31,765 nucleotides of DNA from Methanobacteriota archaeon (lineage in GTDB: Archaea; Methanobacteriota; Methanobacteria; Methanobacteriales; Methanobacteriaceae). Positions 23,674-30,592 of this stretch are shown here, one piece after another. Positions within the stretch are counted from its first letter, which is position 1. Every line of letters begins with the position of its first letter. Under the pieces are notes generated by a model. It was not told where the DNA came from. It was given only the letters and a program-made list of their open reading frames with translations, and did no database searches. The translations under genes and the position numbers were made by a program. Location: positions 1-31,765 of the forward strand of contig JAEYSH010000116.1 in the NCBI GenBank assembly GCA_023434825.1. The letters are read 5' to 3'.

Positions 23674-24198
23674 ATGAAATCTTCCTTAAAAGTTGTAACT
23701 ACTCCAATGTGTGAAGAAATATTGAAAATAGCAGGTATTTCTCATTATATAATTACAAAAAATCCAGATTATGCAAATGCGGATATTGCAGTGGTTCTAT
23801 CTGAAACAGAACTATCAACTGAGTCAATAAAAATTAAATTAAACACATTCTCACAAATTGAAAGAAGTATAGATATAATCTCTAAGAGATTTTGTACATC
23901 TCCAAATTATAAAATTGAAAAATTTGATTTTAAAAAAGAAGAAAATCGAAAGATAAAAGTAAGAGTTTATTCAAATTTTTTAAAAGATATAGTGGAAGAT
24001 ATGGGCTTTTCGCTGGTTAATGATAATTATGATTTTGTTGTTTATCCAGATTATATGAAAGATAAAATAATAAATGAAATAGAAGATAATATAAAAGCAG
24101 TTGAAATACCTTCTCACAAAAATGTGCCCTTAAATCCATTAGAAAGGGCTAAAATACGTTATAATATCTTGGAGAAAGAATTATGTATGAAACCTTAA
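23674..24198 (+). CDS. Uncharacterised protein translationally coupled to mmp7
   Basis: A 174-residue soluble protein whose last 16 bases overlap the mmp7 reading frame, so the two are translated together and probably work together. I cannot place it with certainty; it may be one of the small conserved methanogenesis-associated proteins. It appears to hold two short related units: LKVVTTPMCEEILKIAGISHYIITKNPDYANADIAVVL in the N-terminal part and VRVYSNFLKDIVEDMGFSL ... YDFVVYPDYMKDKI in the C-terminal part, each a beta-alpha unit followed by a 'D[IF][AV]V' strand. Cysteines C13, C74 and C171 are not arranged as a cluster motif. It contains no membrane segment. Confidence 0.6.
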   Translation: MKSSLKVVTTPMCEEILKIAGISHYIITKNPDYANADIAVVLSETELSTESIKIKLNTFSQIERSIDIISKRFCTSPNYKIEKFDFKKEENRKIKVRVYSNFLKDIVEDMGFSLVNDNYDFVVYPDYMKDKIINEIEDNIKAVEIPSHKNVPLNPLERAKIRYNILEKELCMKP

Positions 24199-25094
24199 CT
24201 TATACAGGTGGAGTTCACAAGCATGAAGAGATAACGGAGCTAATTGAAGATCTTGGAGGATTTGTACTTCAAGAAAACACAACTCAAATGGATCTGGTAA
24301 TTACACTTGCTGTCCCAATTGAAGATGTGGATAGAGTAGAAGAAAAGGCAAAAGAACTCCTTGGAACGATAAAAATCGCACCAATGGCAGGTACAGAGAT
24401 TGCAATAGTTTCTCCAACACTTGCAAGGCAGCATCTCCCTCATTCAGCCTGTGATATTTCAGAGTATCTTCGAAGATTCGGCGCAAAAGATAATATGATT
24501 GGATTATCACGTGGAGCCGGAAAAGGTATATCCAGAATCTCAGAAGATGAAAAAAATCTTATTGAAGAACATGATCTGGCTGTTTTTGCACTTGGAAGTT
24601 TCAGAGAATGTATTTTAAATAAATTACACCTTTTTGAAGATATTGAAATACCAGTAGTAGTTACAGGAGCTCCAGATATGAATGTTGATGAAATTCCAGG
24701 GGCAGCAGCATATGTTGGTGGATTAGGAAGAATTCCAAGGAGATTAAAGCGTGGAGAAAATATCAGGGCACTCAAAAATCTTGTAGAAGTAACTGAAGGT
24801 ATTTTAGATGAAAGAAGAAAGGAAATTTCTGAAGATCCTCCTATAGTTCCTTCAATACTCGTGAAAACTGAAATTGAAAATCAGATTCCTGCAATAAAAG
24901 AAGTTTATTCTCCATTACCTGTAACAAGTCAACTGGATGGTGTAAGAGTTAAACTTAACTATGATAGATATAAAGACGAAATTGGTAACGTTAAAGTCGA
25001 TGATCATTTATTAAAAGATGTTTCTGAAATTAAAAGGTCTTTCATGTATGATTACACTATAGTTAAATTGTTACCTGAATCATCTATAATTTAA
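24183..25094 (+). CDS. mmp7: Methanogenesis marker protein 7 (MCR activation)
   Basis: A 303-residue protein matching Mmp7, found only in organisms with methyl-coenzyme M reductase. Recognised by the start YETLTYTGGVHKHEEITELI, GGFVLQENTTQMDLVITLAVP, the region APMAGTEIAIVSPTLARQHLPHSACDISEYLRR with its conserved cysteine (C90), SFRECI (C137) and PGAAAYVGGLGRIPRRLKRGE. In Methanococcus, Mmp7 has been found in the ATP-driven MCR activation complex with McrC, Mmp3, Mmp17 and the A2 ATPase, which carries nitrogenase-like metal clusters. It starts inside the end of the preceding gene (16-base overlap). A strong hairpin plus T run overlaps its stop codon. Confidence 0.87.
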   Translation: MYETLTYTGGVHKHEEITELIEDLGGFVLQENTTQMDLVITLAVPIEDVDRVEEKAKELLGTIKIAPMAGTEIAIVSPTLARQHLPHSACDISEYLRRFGAKDNMIGLSRGAGKGISRISEDEKNLIEEHDLAVFALGSFRECILNKLHLFEDIEIPVVVTGAPDMNVDEIPGAAAYVGGLGRIPRRLKRGENIRALKNLVEVTEGILDERRKEISEDPPIVPSILVKTEIENQIPAIKEVYSPLPVTSQLDGVRVKLNYDRYKDEIGNVKVDDHLLKDVSEIKRSFMYDYTIVKLLPESSII

Positions 25095-25116
25095 ATTAGA
25101 TGATTTTTTAATTTTT
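25078..25116 (+). terminator. Hairpin plus T-tract terminator at the mmp7 stop
   Basis: AATCATCTA (25078-25086) pairs perfectly with TAGATGATT (25097-25105) to give a 9-base-pair stem around a 10-base loop that contains the mmp7 stop codon; a T run follows at once (25104-25109 and again to 25116). This is the most bacterial-looking terminator in the window. It would separate the mmp7 transcript from the metallophosphoesterase gene. Confidence 0.6.
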
Positions 25117-25197
25117 AAAATATTATGTAACGAAAAATTAAAATGCTTTAATTAATAAATAAATTAATGTTACATCTATTTTTAATGGAGCTTTATA

Positions 25198-26289
25198 ATG
25201 AGAAGAATAATCCAGCTTGCTGTATTCATGACCGGATTTTTCATGATATTCCTTGTCGTTAATTACGTGATTTTCTTTACCATGGGCGATTTGCTGGATT
25301 TATCCAGTACCACAATTTATTCTCTGGTTTTTTTATTTGCAATATCTTTTCCAGCAGCAACAGCCCTTGAAAGGTCAATTTCACACATAATAACAAGAAT
25401 ATTTTATACAATTACCTCCATATGGATGGGCATTTCAGTTTTAGTTATATTTTTAATAATTGGATATGAAATATTGAATTTATTTGTTTATATTCCCCAA
25501 TATATGGCCGGAATAGGATTAATAATAATAGCTTCCGTTATTAGCATATACTCTCTATTAAACGGTATTGATCTTAAAATTAAGGATGTTGAAATTAATA
25601 TTCCCACTTTAAAGAAAGATATGAAAATTGTTCAATTAAGTGATATACACATAGGTTCGGTGAGAAATTCTGGTTTTATAAAGAAAATTGTTGAAAAAAC
25701 AAATTCTTTAAATCCAGATATTATTTTAATAACTGGAGATACAATTGATGGAAGTGCGCCAATACATCCCCATATGTTAGCGTCTATAGATGATCTTAAA
25801 GCTCCTGTATTTTTAATATTAGGTAATCATGAGTTTTATGAAGGACTGGAAAATGTTTTAAGGGTACTTAAAACTACTAAAATTCACATATTAAGAGATG
25901 AACTTGTAGAAACTCAGGATATTCAGATAATTGGAGTAGATTATTCATATGAAAAAAATCATCTGGATGATGTACTTTCTAAATTAGATATTGATGCATC
26001 TAAACCTTCAATTTTGATGTATCATGTGCCGGGTAAACCTGAAGCAGCAAATAAAGCGGGTATCGATCTTCAAATTTCAGGACATACTCATAAAGGGCAA
26101 CTTTTCCCTTTTAATTTCTTAGGCAGAATAGTATTTCCCTATTTCAATGGTCTTTATGAATTTAATGGAACAAAAGTCTATGTTTCTCCTGGGACTGGAA
26201 CATGGGGTCCTCCAATGAGATTTGGTTCAAGGAATGAAATAACACAGATTAAACTTAAAAAGGATCAAAAAATTAACTCGAGCGAATAA
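25198..26289 (+). CDS. Membrane-anchored metallophosphoesterase (YkuE/YaeI-like)
   Basis: A 363-residue protein. The N-terminal 125 residues form about four membrane helices (7-28, 39-56, 73-95, 103-121). The rest is a calcineurin-type phosphoesterase with all metal-binding blocks: SDIHIG (D149, H151), TGDTIDG (D181), GNHE (N210, H211), YHVPG (H276) and SGHTHKG (H296, H298). Relatives hydrolyse phosphodiesters such as UDP-diacylglucosamine or membrane phospholipid derivatives; the substrate in this archaeon is unknown, but the anchor suggests a lipid or envelope compound. GGAG at about 25186 is a modest ribosome site. It is convergent with mmp10. Confidence 0.92.
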   Translation: MRRIIQLAVFMTGFFMIFLVVNYVIFFTMGDLLDLSSTTIYSLVFLFAISFPAATALERSISHIITRIFYTITSIWMGISVLVIFLIIGYEILNLFVYIPQYMAGIGLIIIASVISIYSLLNGIDLKIKDVEINIPTLKKDMKIVQLSDIHIGSVRNSGFIKKIVEKTNSLNPDIILITGDTIDGSAPIHPHMLASIDDLKAPVFLILGNHEFYEGLENVLRVLKTTKIHILRDELVETQDIQIIGVDYSYEKNHLDDVLSKLDIDASKPSILMYHVPGKPEAANKAGIDLQISGHTHKGQLFPFNFLGRIVFPYFNGLYEFNGTKVYVSPGTGTWGPPMRFGSRNEITQIKLKKDQKINSSE

Positions 26290-26330
26290 AATTCTAATAA
26301 AATAAATAAAAATGAAGGAAATAAAAAAAT

Positions 26331-27578
26331 TTATTTTCTAACGCCAAAGAAGTTTATAGCTCCTATTAGGTCTTCAAAGGCAATTAATTCTGTTTTTAAA
26401 ATATCTTCACGGCTAAGAGTACCGCTCATTTCTCCATCTACTGTGAGTTTGTCTGGACCTCTGGTGACAATTCTATCTGTCCCGTCCCTGCTTAAAACTT
26501 CATTTGCAACTTTGTCATGAACAAAAGCACGGCCGGGAATAATTACAGTTTCCTTTAACTGGCTAATATCAACTTCTTCAAGATCTTTTTGTGTAATAAG
26601 GCAACCTATGTCTTGATCTACTGGAACAACATTAATAAGGCTATCTGCACCGATTTTCCCGATTATATTTTCGATATAGGGGGCAGCGATATTACTTGTT
26701 AATATTGTGGCTTCAGACTTTACTGGAGATAATATTTCCAGATATTCGCTATTTTTATCTTTAGAAATAGCAAAAGGAGAATCATTATCTGGATCGCATA
26801 TTGGAGTTCCAGTAACTTTAAAGCTGAATTCATCATTTATTTTCCGAACAAGTGCCTCAAATTCATCAAGGCTATGGGGATTTACATCTTTTAAAATAGG
26901 CTCATTTCCAAGTATCAAACCCTGATTACGGAAATTTGCAAATCGCATTAATATTAAAGCTTTTGCACCCCAATCCTCTAAAGTAGCACATGTTTGTAAT
27001 AAATCTTCTCCATCATTTACTCCGGGAACTATTACTGAAGCAGCATGTACTTCTGAAGTTTCACAGAATATTTTAAGAGCATTCAGAGATTCTTCAGGAG
27101 TTTTATCATTAACCCATTCTTTTCTTACATCTGGATTTGTTGAAAAAACAGTGAATGTAACTTCTTCTACCCCTTTTGAAACAAGATCTTCAGCCATTTT
27201 GGCATCATCTATGCCCTTACCGCTTGTATATCCTAAATGCATAGGAAGACCAAGGTCTGAAAATGCTGATGTAATTTCTGTAAGATGAGGATAACAACTT
27301 ACATCTCCCCCACCGCTAATATTTACTTTAAGATCTTTATCCTGGTAATTTCCAAGCATGAGAGTACTTTGAACAGAACTTACCACTAAAAAAGGCGGTT
27401 GAAATTCATTTAATGTTTCTCTAACACCTGAAGAGCAGCTATCGCATCCTACTTTTCCTGAAGAGCAGTTTTTACATCCAAAAGCAGTTGTACCTTTGAC
27501 TTTTCTAAAATAACAATATTTACAAAACCCTCGGCAGTCTTTGCCCGGTATTCCACCTACATCTGCTACAATTTGCAT
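26331..27578 (-). CDS. mmp10: Methanogenesis marker 10, McrA arginine methyltransferase (B12 radical SAM)
   Basis: A 415-residue radical SAM enzyme that C-methylates the conserved active-site-region arginine of McrA. The cluster motif is C15, C19, C22 (CRGFCKYCYF), followed by Y23, which in the characterised Mmp10 is an unusual ligand to the iron-sulfur cluster. Four further cysteines (C35, C38, C45, C48) fit the second metal site. GGGDVSCYPHL is the SAM-binding GGE-like motif; DAKMAEDLVSKGVEEVTFTVFS and HAASVIVPGVNDGEDLL complete the barrel; the C-terminal domain binds cobalamin in the known enzyme. Its substrate gene mcrA should lie just past the right end of the window. A 40-residue gene precedes it by 53 bases on the same strand. 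Confidence 0.95.
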   Translation of the reverse strand: MQIVADVGGIPGKDCRGFCKYCYFRKVKGTTAFGCKNCSSGKVGCDSCSSGVRETLNEFQPPFLVVSSVQSTLMLGNYQDKDLKVNISGGGDVSCYPHLTEITSAFSDLGLPMHLGYTSGKGIDDAKMAEDLVSKGVEEVTFTVFSTNPDVRKEWVNDKTPEESLNALKIFCETSEVHAASVIVPGVNDGEDLLQTCATLEDWGAKALILMRFANFRNQGLILGNEPILKDVNPHSLDEFEALVRKINDEFSFKVTGTPICDPDNDSPFAISKDKNSEYLEILSPVKSEATILTSNIAAPYIENIIGKIGADSLINVVPVDQDIGCLITQKDLEEVDISQLKETVIIPGRAFVHDKVANEVLSRDGTDRIVTRGPDKLTVDGEMSGTLSREDILKTELIAFEDLIGAINFFGVRK

Positions 27579-27631
27579 AGTATCTACTTGTATTTAAACT
27601 ACATAAAAATATTTGGAAAGTATGAAATTTA

Positions 27632-27754
27632 TTATTTCAGATAAACTATTCTTATATTATCTCTCAATATTTTTTTTAATGGATCTTTAATTAAAGCATA
27701 GAAGACTAAACATACAGCTACAACCATTATTATAATTTTATATGTTTCTATCAT
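27632..27754 (-). CDS. 40-residue single-pass membrane protein upstream of mmp10
   Basis: A short reading frame with a good ribosome site (GAGGTT, 5 bases before the ATG) encoding 40 residues: a short N-terminus MIETYK, one membrane helix IIIMVVAVCLVFYALI, and a basic cytoplasmic-looking tail KDPLKKILRDNIRI. The stop (TAA at 27632-27634) is 53 bases before the mmp10 ATG on the same strand, so the pair is probably one transcript. I recognise no family. The one cysteine (C15) lies in the helix. It could tether Mmp10 or an MCR assembly to the membrane, but that is speculation; its position alone links it to mmp10. Confidence 0.55.
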   Translation of the reverse strand: MIETYKIIIMVVAVCLVFYALIKDPLKKILRDNIRIVYLK

Positions 27755-27806
27755 ATTTTAACCTCATTTAAAGCAAGTTTCAATATTACTTTAAATATAA
27801 TATCAA

Positions 27807-27822
27807 TATGAATATATATTCA
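27807..27822. promoter_or_regulatory. Copy 1 of the DUF134-type palindrome, divergent mmp10 / 27927 promoter
   Basis: TATGAATATATATTCA, whose inner 14 bases TGAATATATATTCA are a perfect palindrome. The same 16 bases occur at 28361-28376 in front of the DUF134 regulator gene. This copy lies in the 172-base divergent region, just upstream of a TATA-like ATTTAAAG for the leftward 40-residue protein/mmp10 pair and about 30 bases upstream of GATATAAAAAG (27852-27862), the probable TATA box of the rightward gene. Confidence 0.55.
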
Positions 27823-27926
27823 AAAAATTATATATTTTTGTAATTAAAACTGATATAAAAAGATATTTGAGATTAAAATTCAATAGAGATCTTTATTTTT
27901 AACTGAAAAGTAAAAATGTGATTATT

Positions 27927-28277
27927 ATGTTACAATTTGAAGAAATAAAAGAAGATATTATGGATAAACATACAGTTGAATCAATTGGTGAAACTGAAAT
28001 ATCAGTTCCTAAAAGCTTTATTTTAGCTTATACTGATAATGAACTAACTGAAAAAGATATTCCAGAAATATGGGAAAAGTTAAGTGAAAATGATTTTAAA
28101 GGTGAAGCTGAAAATATTGATTTTATAATTTATTTTAATGATTTAATCGGTAAATCTGAGATAATAATGGTTTTATATTATTCTGAAGATTATTCTGGCG
28201 TTTTAAACGTTAATGAAATTTCTAAACAATATCGCCTCAAATTTGAAGATTTCTATAATATCAATAAGCCTTATTAG
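27927..28277 (+). CDS. Uncharacterised 116-residue protein
   Basis: A soluble, acidic protein that I do not recognise. It shows alternating helix and strand prediction by eye: QFEEIKEDIMDKHTVESIG, then SVPKSFILAYTDN, DIPEIWEKLSE, an IDFIIYFND strand, and SEIIMVLYYSEDYSGVLNV. No cysteine, no membrane helix, no catalytic motif. I start at ATG 27927 because GTGAT (27918-27922) forms the ribosome site 4 bases upstream; the GTG within it would add three residues. It shares a divergent control region with mmp10 and stands 103 bases before the DUF134 operon, with a copy of the same palindrome upstream of both. Confidence 0.6.
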   Translation: MLQFEEIKEDIMDKHTVESIGETEISVPKSFILAYTDNELTEKDIPEIWEKLSENDFKGEAENIDFIIYFNDLIGKSEIIMVLYYSEDYSGVLNVNEISKQYRLKFEDFYNINKPY

Positions 28278-28358
28278 AGCTTAAATTTTATTATAATTAA
28301 ATTTATTCCATTATTTTCCTTATATTTTGTTATTTATGATCAAAAACTTTATATTTTA

Positions 28359-28380
28359 GTTATGAATATATATTCATAAC
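28359..28380. promoter_or_regulatory. 22-base perfect palindrome abutting the DUF134 gene start (operator)
   Basis: GTTATGAATAT followed by its exact reverse complement ATATTCATAAC fills the 22 bases immediately before the ATG at 28381. A TATA-like CTTTATATTTT lies at 28347-28357, so transcription should start at or very near the ATG and the mRNA should be leaderless; the palindrome covers the start site. That geometry fits repression, most simply autorepression by the DUF134 protein. Confidence 0.7.
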
Positions 28381-28971
28381 ATGGTGAGACCAAAACGGTT
28401 TAGACAGATACTTCAAGAACCTCAAATTAGATGTTTTAAACCAGATTTAAAAGATATTGAGCAAATTAAGCCGATAGGGATTACATTAGACGAATTTGAA
28501 TCGATAAGGCTAAGAGATTATAAAGGCATTAAACAAAGCGAAGCAGCAGATTTAATGGATATTTCTCAGCCGACTTTTCACCGAATTTTAACATCTGGTA
28601 GGGGAAAAATTGCAAAGGCGTTGATAGAAGGTAAAATCATCAAAATTAAAGGAGGAATAATAATGACAAATGAATATAAATGTAAAAGTTGTGGTTTTAA
28701 ATGGAGCAGCCCTGAAAAAGAGTATGAAACTTGTCCCGATTGCAAATCAGAGTATATCTATAAAATAGGCACTGTAGAAGAAAATCAAGAAACATCATTA
28801 CAGCAAGGAATGGGACAGCGTAGAAGATTTGGGGGTAATGGAGTTGGTGCAGGCCCACCAAGATTATGTAAATGTACTCAGTGCGGTTATGAGTCTCCTA
28901 AAACACCCGAAAATCCTTGTAGAAATACTAAATGTCCAGAATGTGGAACACCATTATGTGGTGCAAATTAA
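28381..28971 (+). CDS. DUF134 helix-turn-helix regulator with C-terminal zinc ribbons
   Basis: A 196-residue predicted DNA-binding protein. Residues 1-95 are the DUF134 domain: MVRPKRFRQIL, PIGITLDEFESIRLRDYKG, then the sigma-r4-like helix-turn-helix IKQSEAADLMDISQPTFHRIL and GRGKIAKALIEG. The C-terminal half adds cysteine pairs YKCKSCGFKW and ETCPDCKSEY (one ribbon), a glycine-rich linker, then LCKCTQCGYESP, PCRNTKCPECGTPLC (second ribbon); these may sense metal or clusters. DUF134 genes are commonly found beside NifX-like genes, as here. A 22-base palindrome touches the ATG, so the mRNA is probably leaderless and autoregulated. The next gene begins 9 bases after its stop. Confidence 0.9.
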   Translation: MVRPKRFRQILQEPQIRCFKPDLKDIEQIKPIGITLDEFESIRLRDYKGIKQSEAADLMDISQPTFHRILTSGRGKIAKALIEGKIIKIKGGIIMTNEYKCKSCGFKWSSPEKEYETCPDCKSEYIYKIGTVEENQETSLQQGMGQRRRFGGNGVGAGPPRLCKCTQCGYESPKTPENPCRNTKCPECGTPLCGAN

Positions 28972-28980
28972 AAGGAGCTG

Positions 28981-29376
28981 ATGAAAATAACTTGTATTTG
29001 CATACCTACTCAAGATGAGGGCGGTCTATTATCCAGTATTTCAATACATTTTGGAAAAACTCCATATTTTACTTTAGTTGAGATTGAGGATGGTGAAATT
29101 AAAGAAATTAATGTTATTGAAAATGCAGGTAAACACATGGGCGGTATCAGGGAAGCAGCGAATATTATATTGGATTTGAAAGTGAATGTACTTATTTGTG
29201 GAGGTTTAGGCGCAAAAGCTGTATCTTTATTGTGTGATGGTGGAGTAGAAGTATTTTCAGGGGCATCGGGAAAAGTTAAAGATGTCATTAATGAATGGAA
29301 AGTAGGATTTCTATCAGCTACAGATGAAAATTTCTGTAAAAATGGATGTGAAGAAACATTAGGAGGAATTAAATGA
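28981..29376 (+). CDS. NifX-like dinitrogenase Fe-Mo cofactor domain protein, copy 1
   Basis: A 131-residue Nitro_FeMo-Co domain protein (RNase H-like fold, as in MTH1175 and NifX/NafY). The pattern is clear: a start strand MKITCICIPTQD, SISIHFGKTPYFTLVEIEDGEI, ENAGKHMGGIREAANIILDLKVNVLICGGLGAKAVSLL, VEVFSGA. Extra cysteines C5, C7, C71, C82 and a C-terminal FCKNGCEE pair could bind a cluster. In nitrogenase systems such domains carry Fe-S cofactor precursors; no nif structural genes are present here. AGGAG lies just before the ATG. The last four bases overlap the start of the second copy (ATGA). Confidence 0.9.
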   Translation: MKITCICIPTQDEGGLLSSISIHFGKTPYFTLVEIEDGEIKEINVIENAGKHMGGIREAANIILDLKVNVLICGGLGAKAVSLLCDGGVEVFSGASGKVKDVINEWKVGFLSATDENFCKNGCEETLGGIK

Positions 29377-29774
29377 AAATAGCTATAACATCAACAGGAC
29401 TTAATTTAGAATCAGATGTAAGTCTTATTTTTGGAAGAAGCCCTTATTTTATAATTGCAGAGATTAAAGATGGTGAAATTGTTGAAGTTTTACCTATGGA
29501 CAATAGTGCAAAGAATGAGATGGGAGCAGGAAGTATAGCCGCACAATTCATTGTAGATCAGGGTATTGGGGCTTTAATTTTAGGAGAATTAGGTAATATT
29601 GCTTTTGGTATTTTAAGAAATAATGGAGTTAAAATTTATAAAATTAACCCCGGAACTGTGGAAAATAACTTGAAACAATATAAAGAAGGTAAATTGGAAG
29701 AAATAACTTCAGTATCTGGAGGATTCCCTGGAAGGGGTAGAGGATCTGGAAGAGGAATGGGGCGAAGACAATAA
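29373..29774 (+). CDS. NifX-like dinitrogenase Fe-Mo cofactor domain protein, copy 2
   Basis: A 133-residue paralogue of the preceding gene, joined to it by an ATGA overlap. Domain features: MKIAITSTGLNLESDVSLIFGRSPYFIIAEI, KNEMGAGSIAAQFIVDQGIGALILGELG, VKIYKINPG. Unlike copy 1 it has no cysteine at all, so if it binds a metal cluster it must use other residues. The C-terminus is a Gly/Arg tail (FPGRGRGSGRGMGRRQ). The pair may form a heterodimer in which only copy 1 supplies thiol ligands; this is inference. The ferredoxin gene follows after 29 bases. Confidence 0.9.
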   Translation: MKIAITSTGLNLESDVSLIFGRSPYFIIAEIKDGEIVEVLPMDNSAKNEMGAGSIAAQFIVDQGIGALILGELGNIAFGILRNNGVKIYKINPGTVENNLKQYKEGKLEEITSVSGGFPGRGRGSGRGMGRRQ

Positions 29775-29803
29775 AGCGCTATAAAGATAGATATGGTGAT
29801 TAA

Positions 29804-29995
29804 ATGGTTAAATTAACACTTGATTATGATAAATGTGATGGAGCACAATGTGGAGAATGTGCAGATACTTGCCCAATGGAAGTTCTAGTAATTAATGGGA
29901 AAAAAATAATTATTCAAAACATAGAAGAATGTAGCTTATGCGAAGTATGTATGGATGTATGTCCAAATGAAGCAATAGAAGTTGAAGAGGACTAA
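29804..29995 (+). CDS. 2[4Fe-4S] ferredoxin
   Basis: A 63-residue ferredoxin with eight cysteines in two cluster motifs: C11, C16, C19, C23 (CDGAQCGECADTCP, with one CxxxxC step longer than the usual CxxC) and C43, C46, C49, C53 (CSLCEVCMDVCP). Probably a low-potential electron carrier. It is the last gene of the DUF134-NifX-NifX operon, with GGTGAT 3 bases before the ATG, so it may donate electrons to, or exchange clusters with, the NifX-like proteins. The longer spacing in the first motif may tune that cluster. Confidence 0.93.
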   Translation: MVKLTLDYDKCDGAQCGECADTCPMEVLVINGKKIIIQNIEECSLCEVCMDVCPNEAIEVEED

Positions 29996-30592
29996 AATAT
30001 TAATTTTTTAATTTAATTCTTTATTTGGATACTTTCGGCGTTTATGGAATTAATATTGTTTTAATATGAATTTTGGGTAACCAAACGTAAATATTATAGA
30101 ATTATAAAACGAATACAAATATTTTTTCTAATAGAATCTTTTATTGTATTATTATATATATGATACCTAATTTTGAATAATTTTTTTATATTATTTTTTC
30201 AGATTTTTTCAATTCAAAAGTTAAAATTGTATGTTTTTAAGCTTAAAAAATCATATTATTCAGATTTTAGCTAAAAGGATACAAATAAACAAGAATATAT
30301 CCAAATTTTTTAAATGTGGAAACGATATAAAATAAACTATTTTTAAAGAAAACTTGAATTAAGTGCATAAAAAAATGATAATCAATATTAGTAATAGATA
30401 GATTGCTTATGCTTTATAAATCTTTCTAATTGAATCAAGAAGAAAGTTTAATAATATATAGAACCCAAATGAAGTTCCGTATATCAATATGTACCTAAAA
30501 GGATTCCTTATAAGTGAACATTGGTTTTACCAATTCCCTTAGGATGATGGATACTGTAAATTGATATGCAAAAATTTCTCAGGAGGGAAAAA
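29996..30592 (+). promoter_or_regulatory. Upstream region of the mcr operon
   Basis: About 600 AT-rich bases between the ferredoxin and mcrB with no supported gene. TATA candidates for mcr are TTTATAAAT at 30413-30421 and TAATATATA at 30452-30460, giving an mRNA leader of about 110-150 bases. Within the leader are a hairpin ATTGGT-TTT-ACCAAT (30520-30534) and the palindrome AAGGATTCCTT, and an AGGAGGG ribosome site at 30581-30587. Further upstream there is a 16-base palindrome centred on AAGCTT (30234-30249). The leader is less AT-rich than the region before it. Confidence 0.5.

Noticed and set aside
30234..30249. 16-base palindrome TTTTTAAGCTTAAAAA
   Set aside because: Mostly A/T tracts around AAGCTT in AT-rich DNA; expected by chance and not next to a gene end or start.
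30231..30335. 34-codon frame in the mcr upstream region
   Set aside because: No ribosome site and overlaps an AT palindrome; composition looks non-coding.
29996..30592. Possible tRNA, small RNA or remnant gene before mcrB
   Set aside because: No cloverleaf, no T-loop GGTTCGAA-like sequence and no homology-like reading frame seen.
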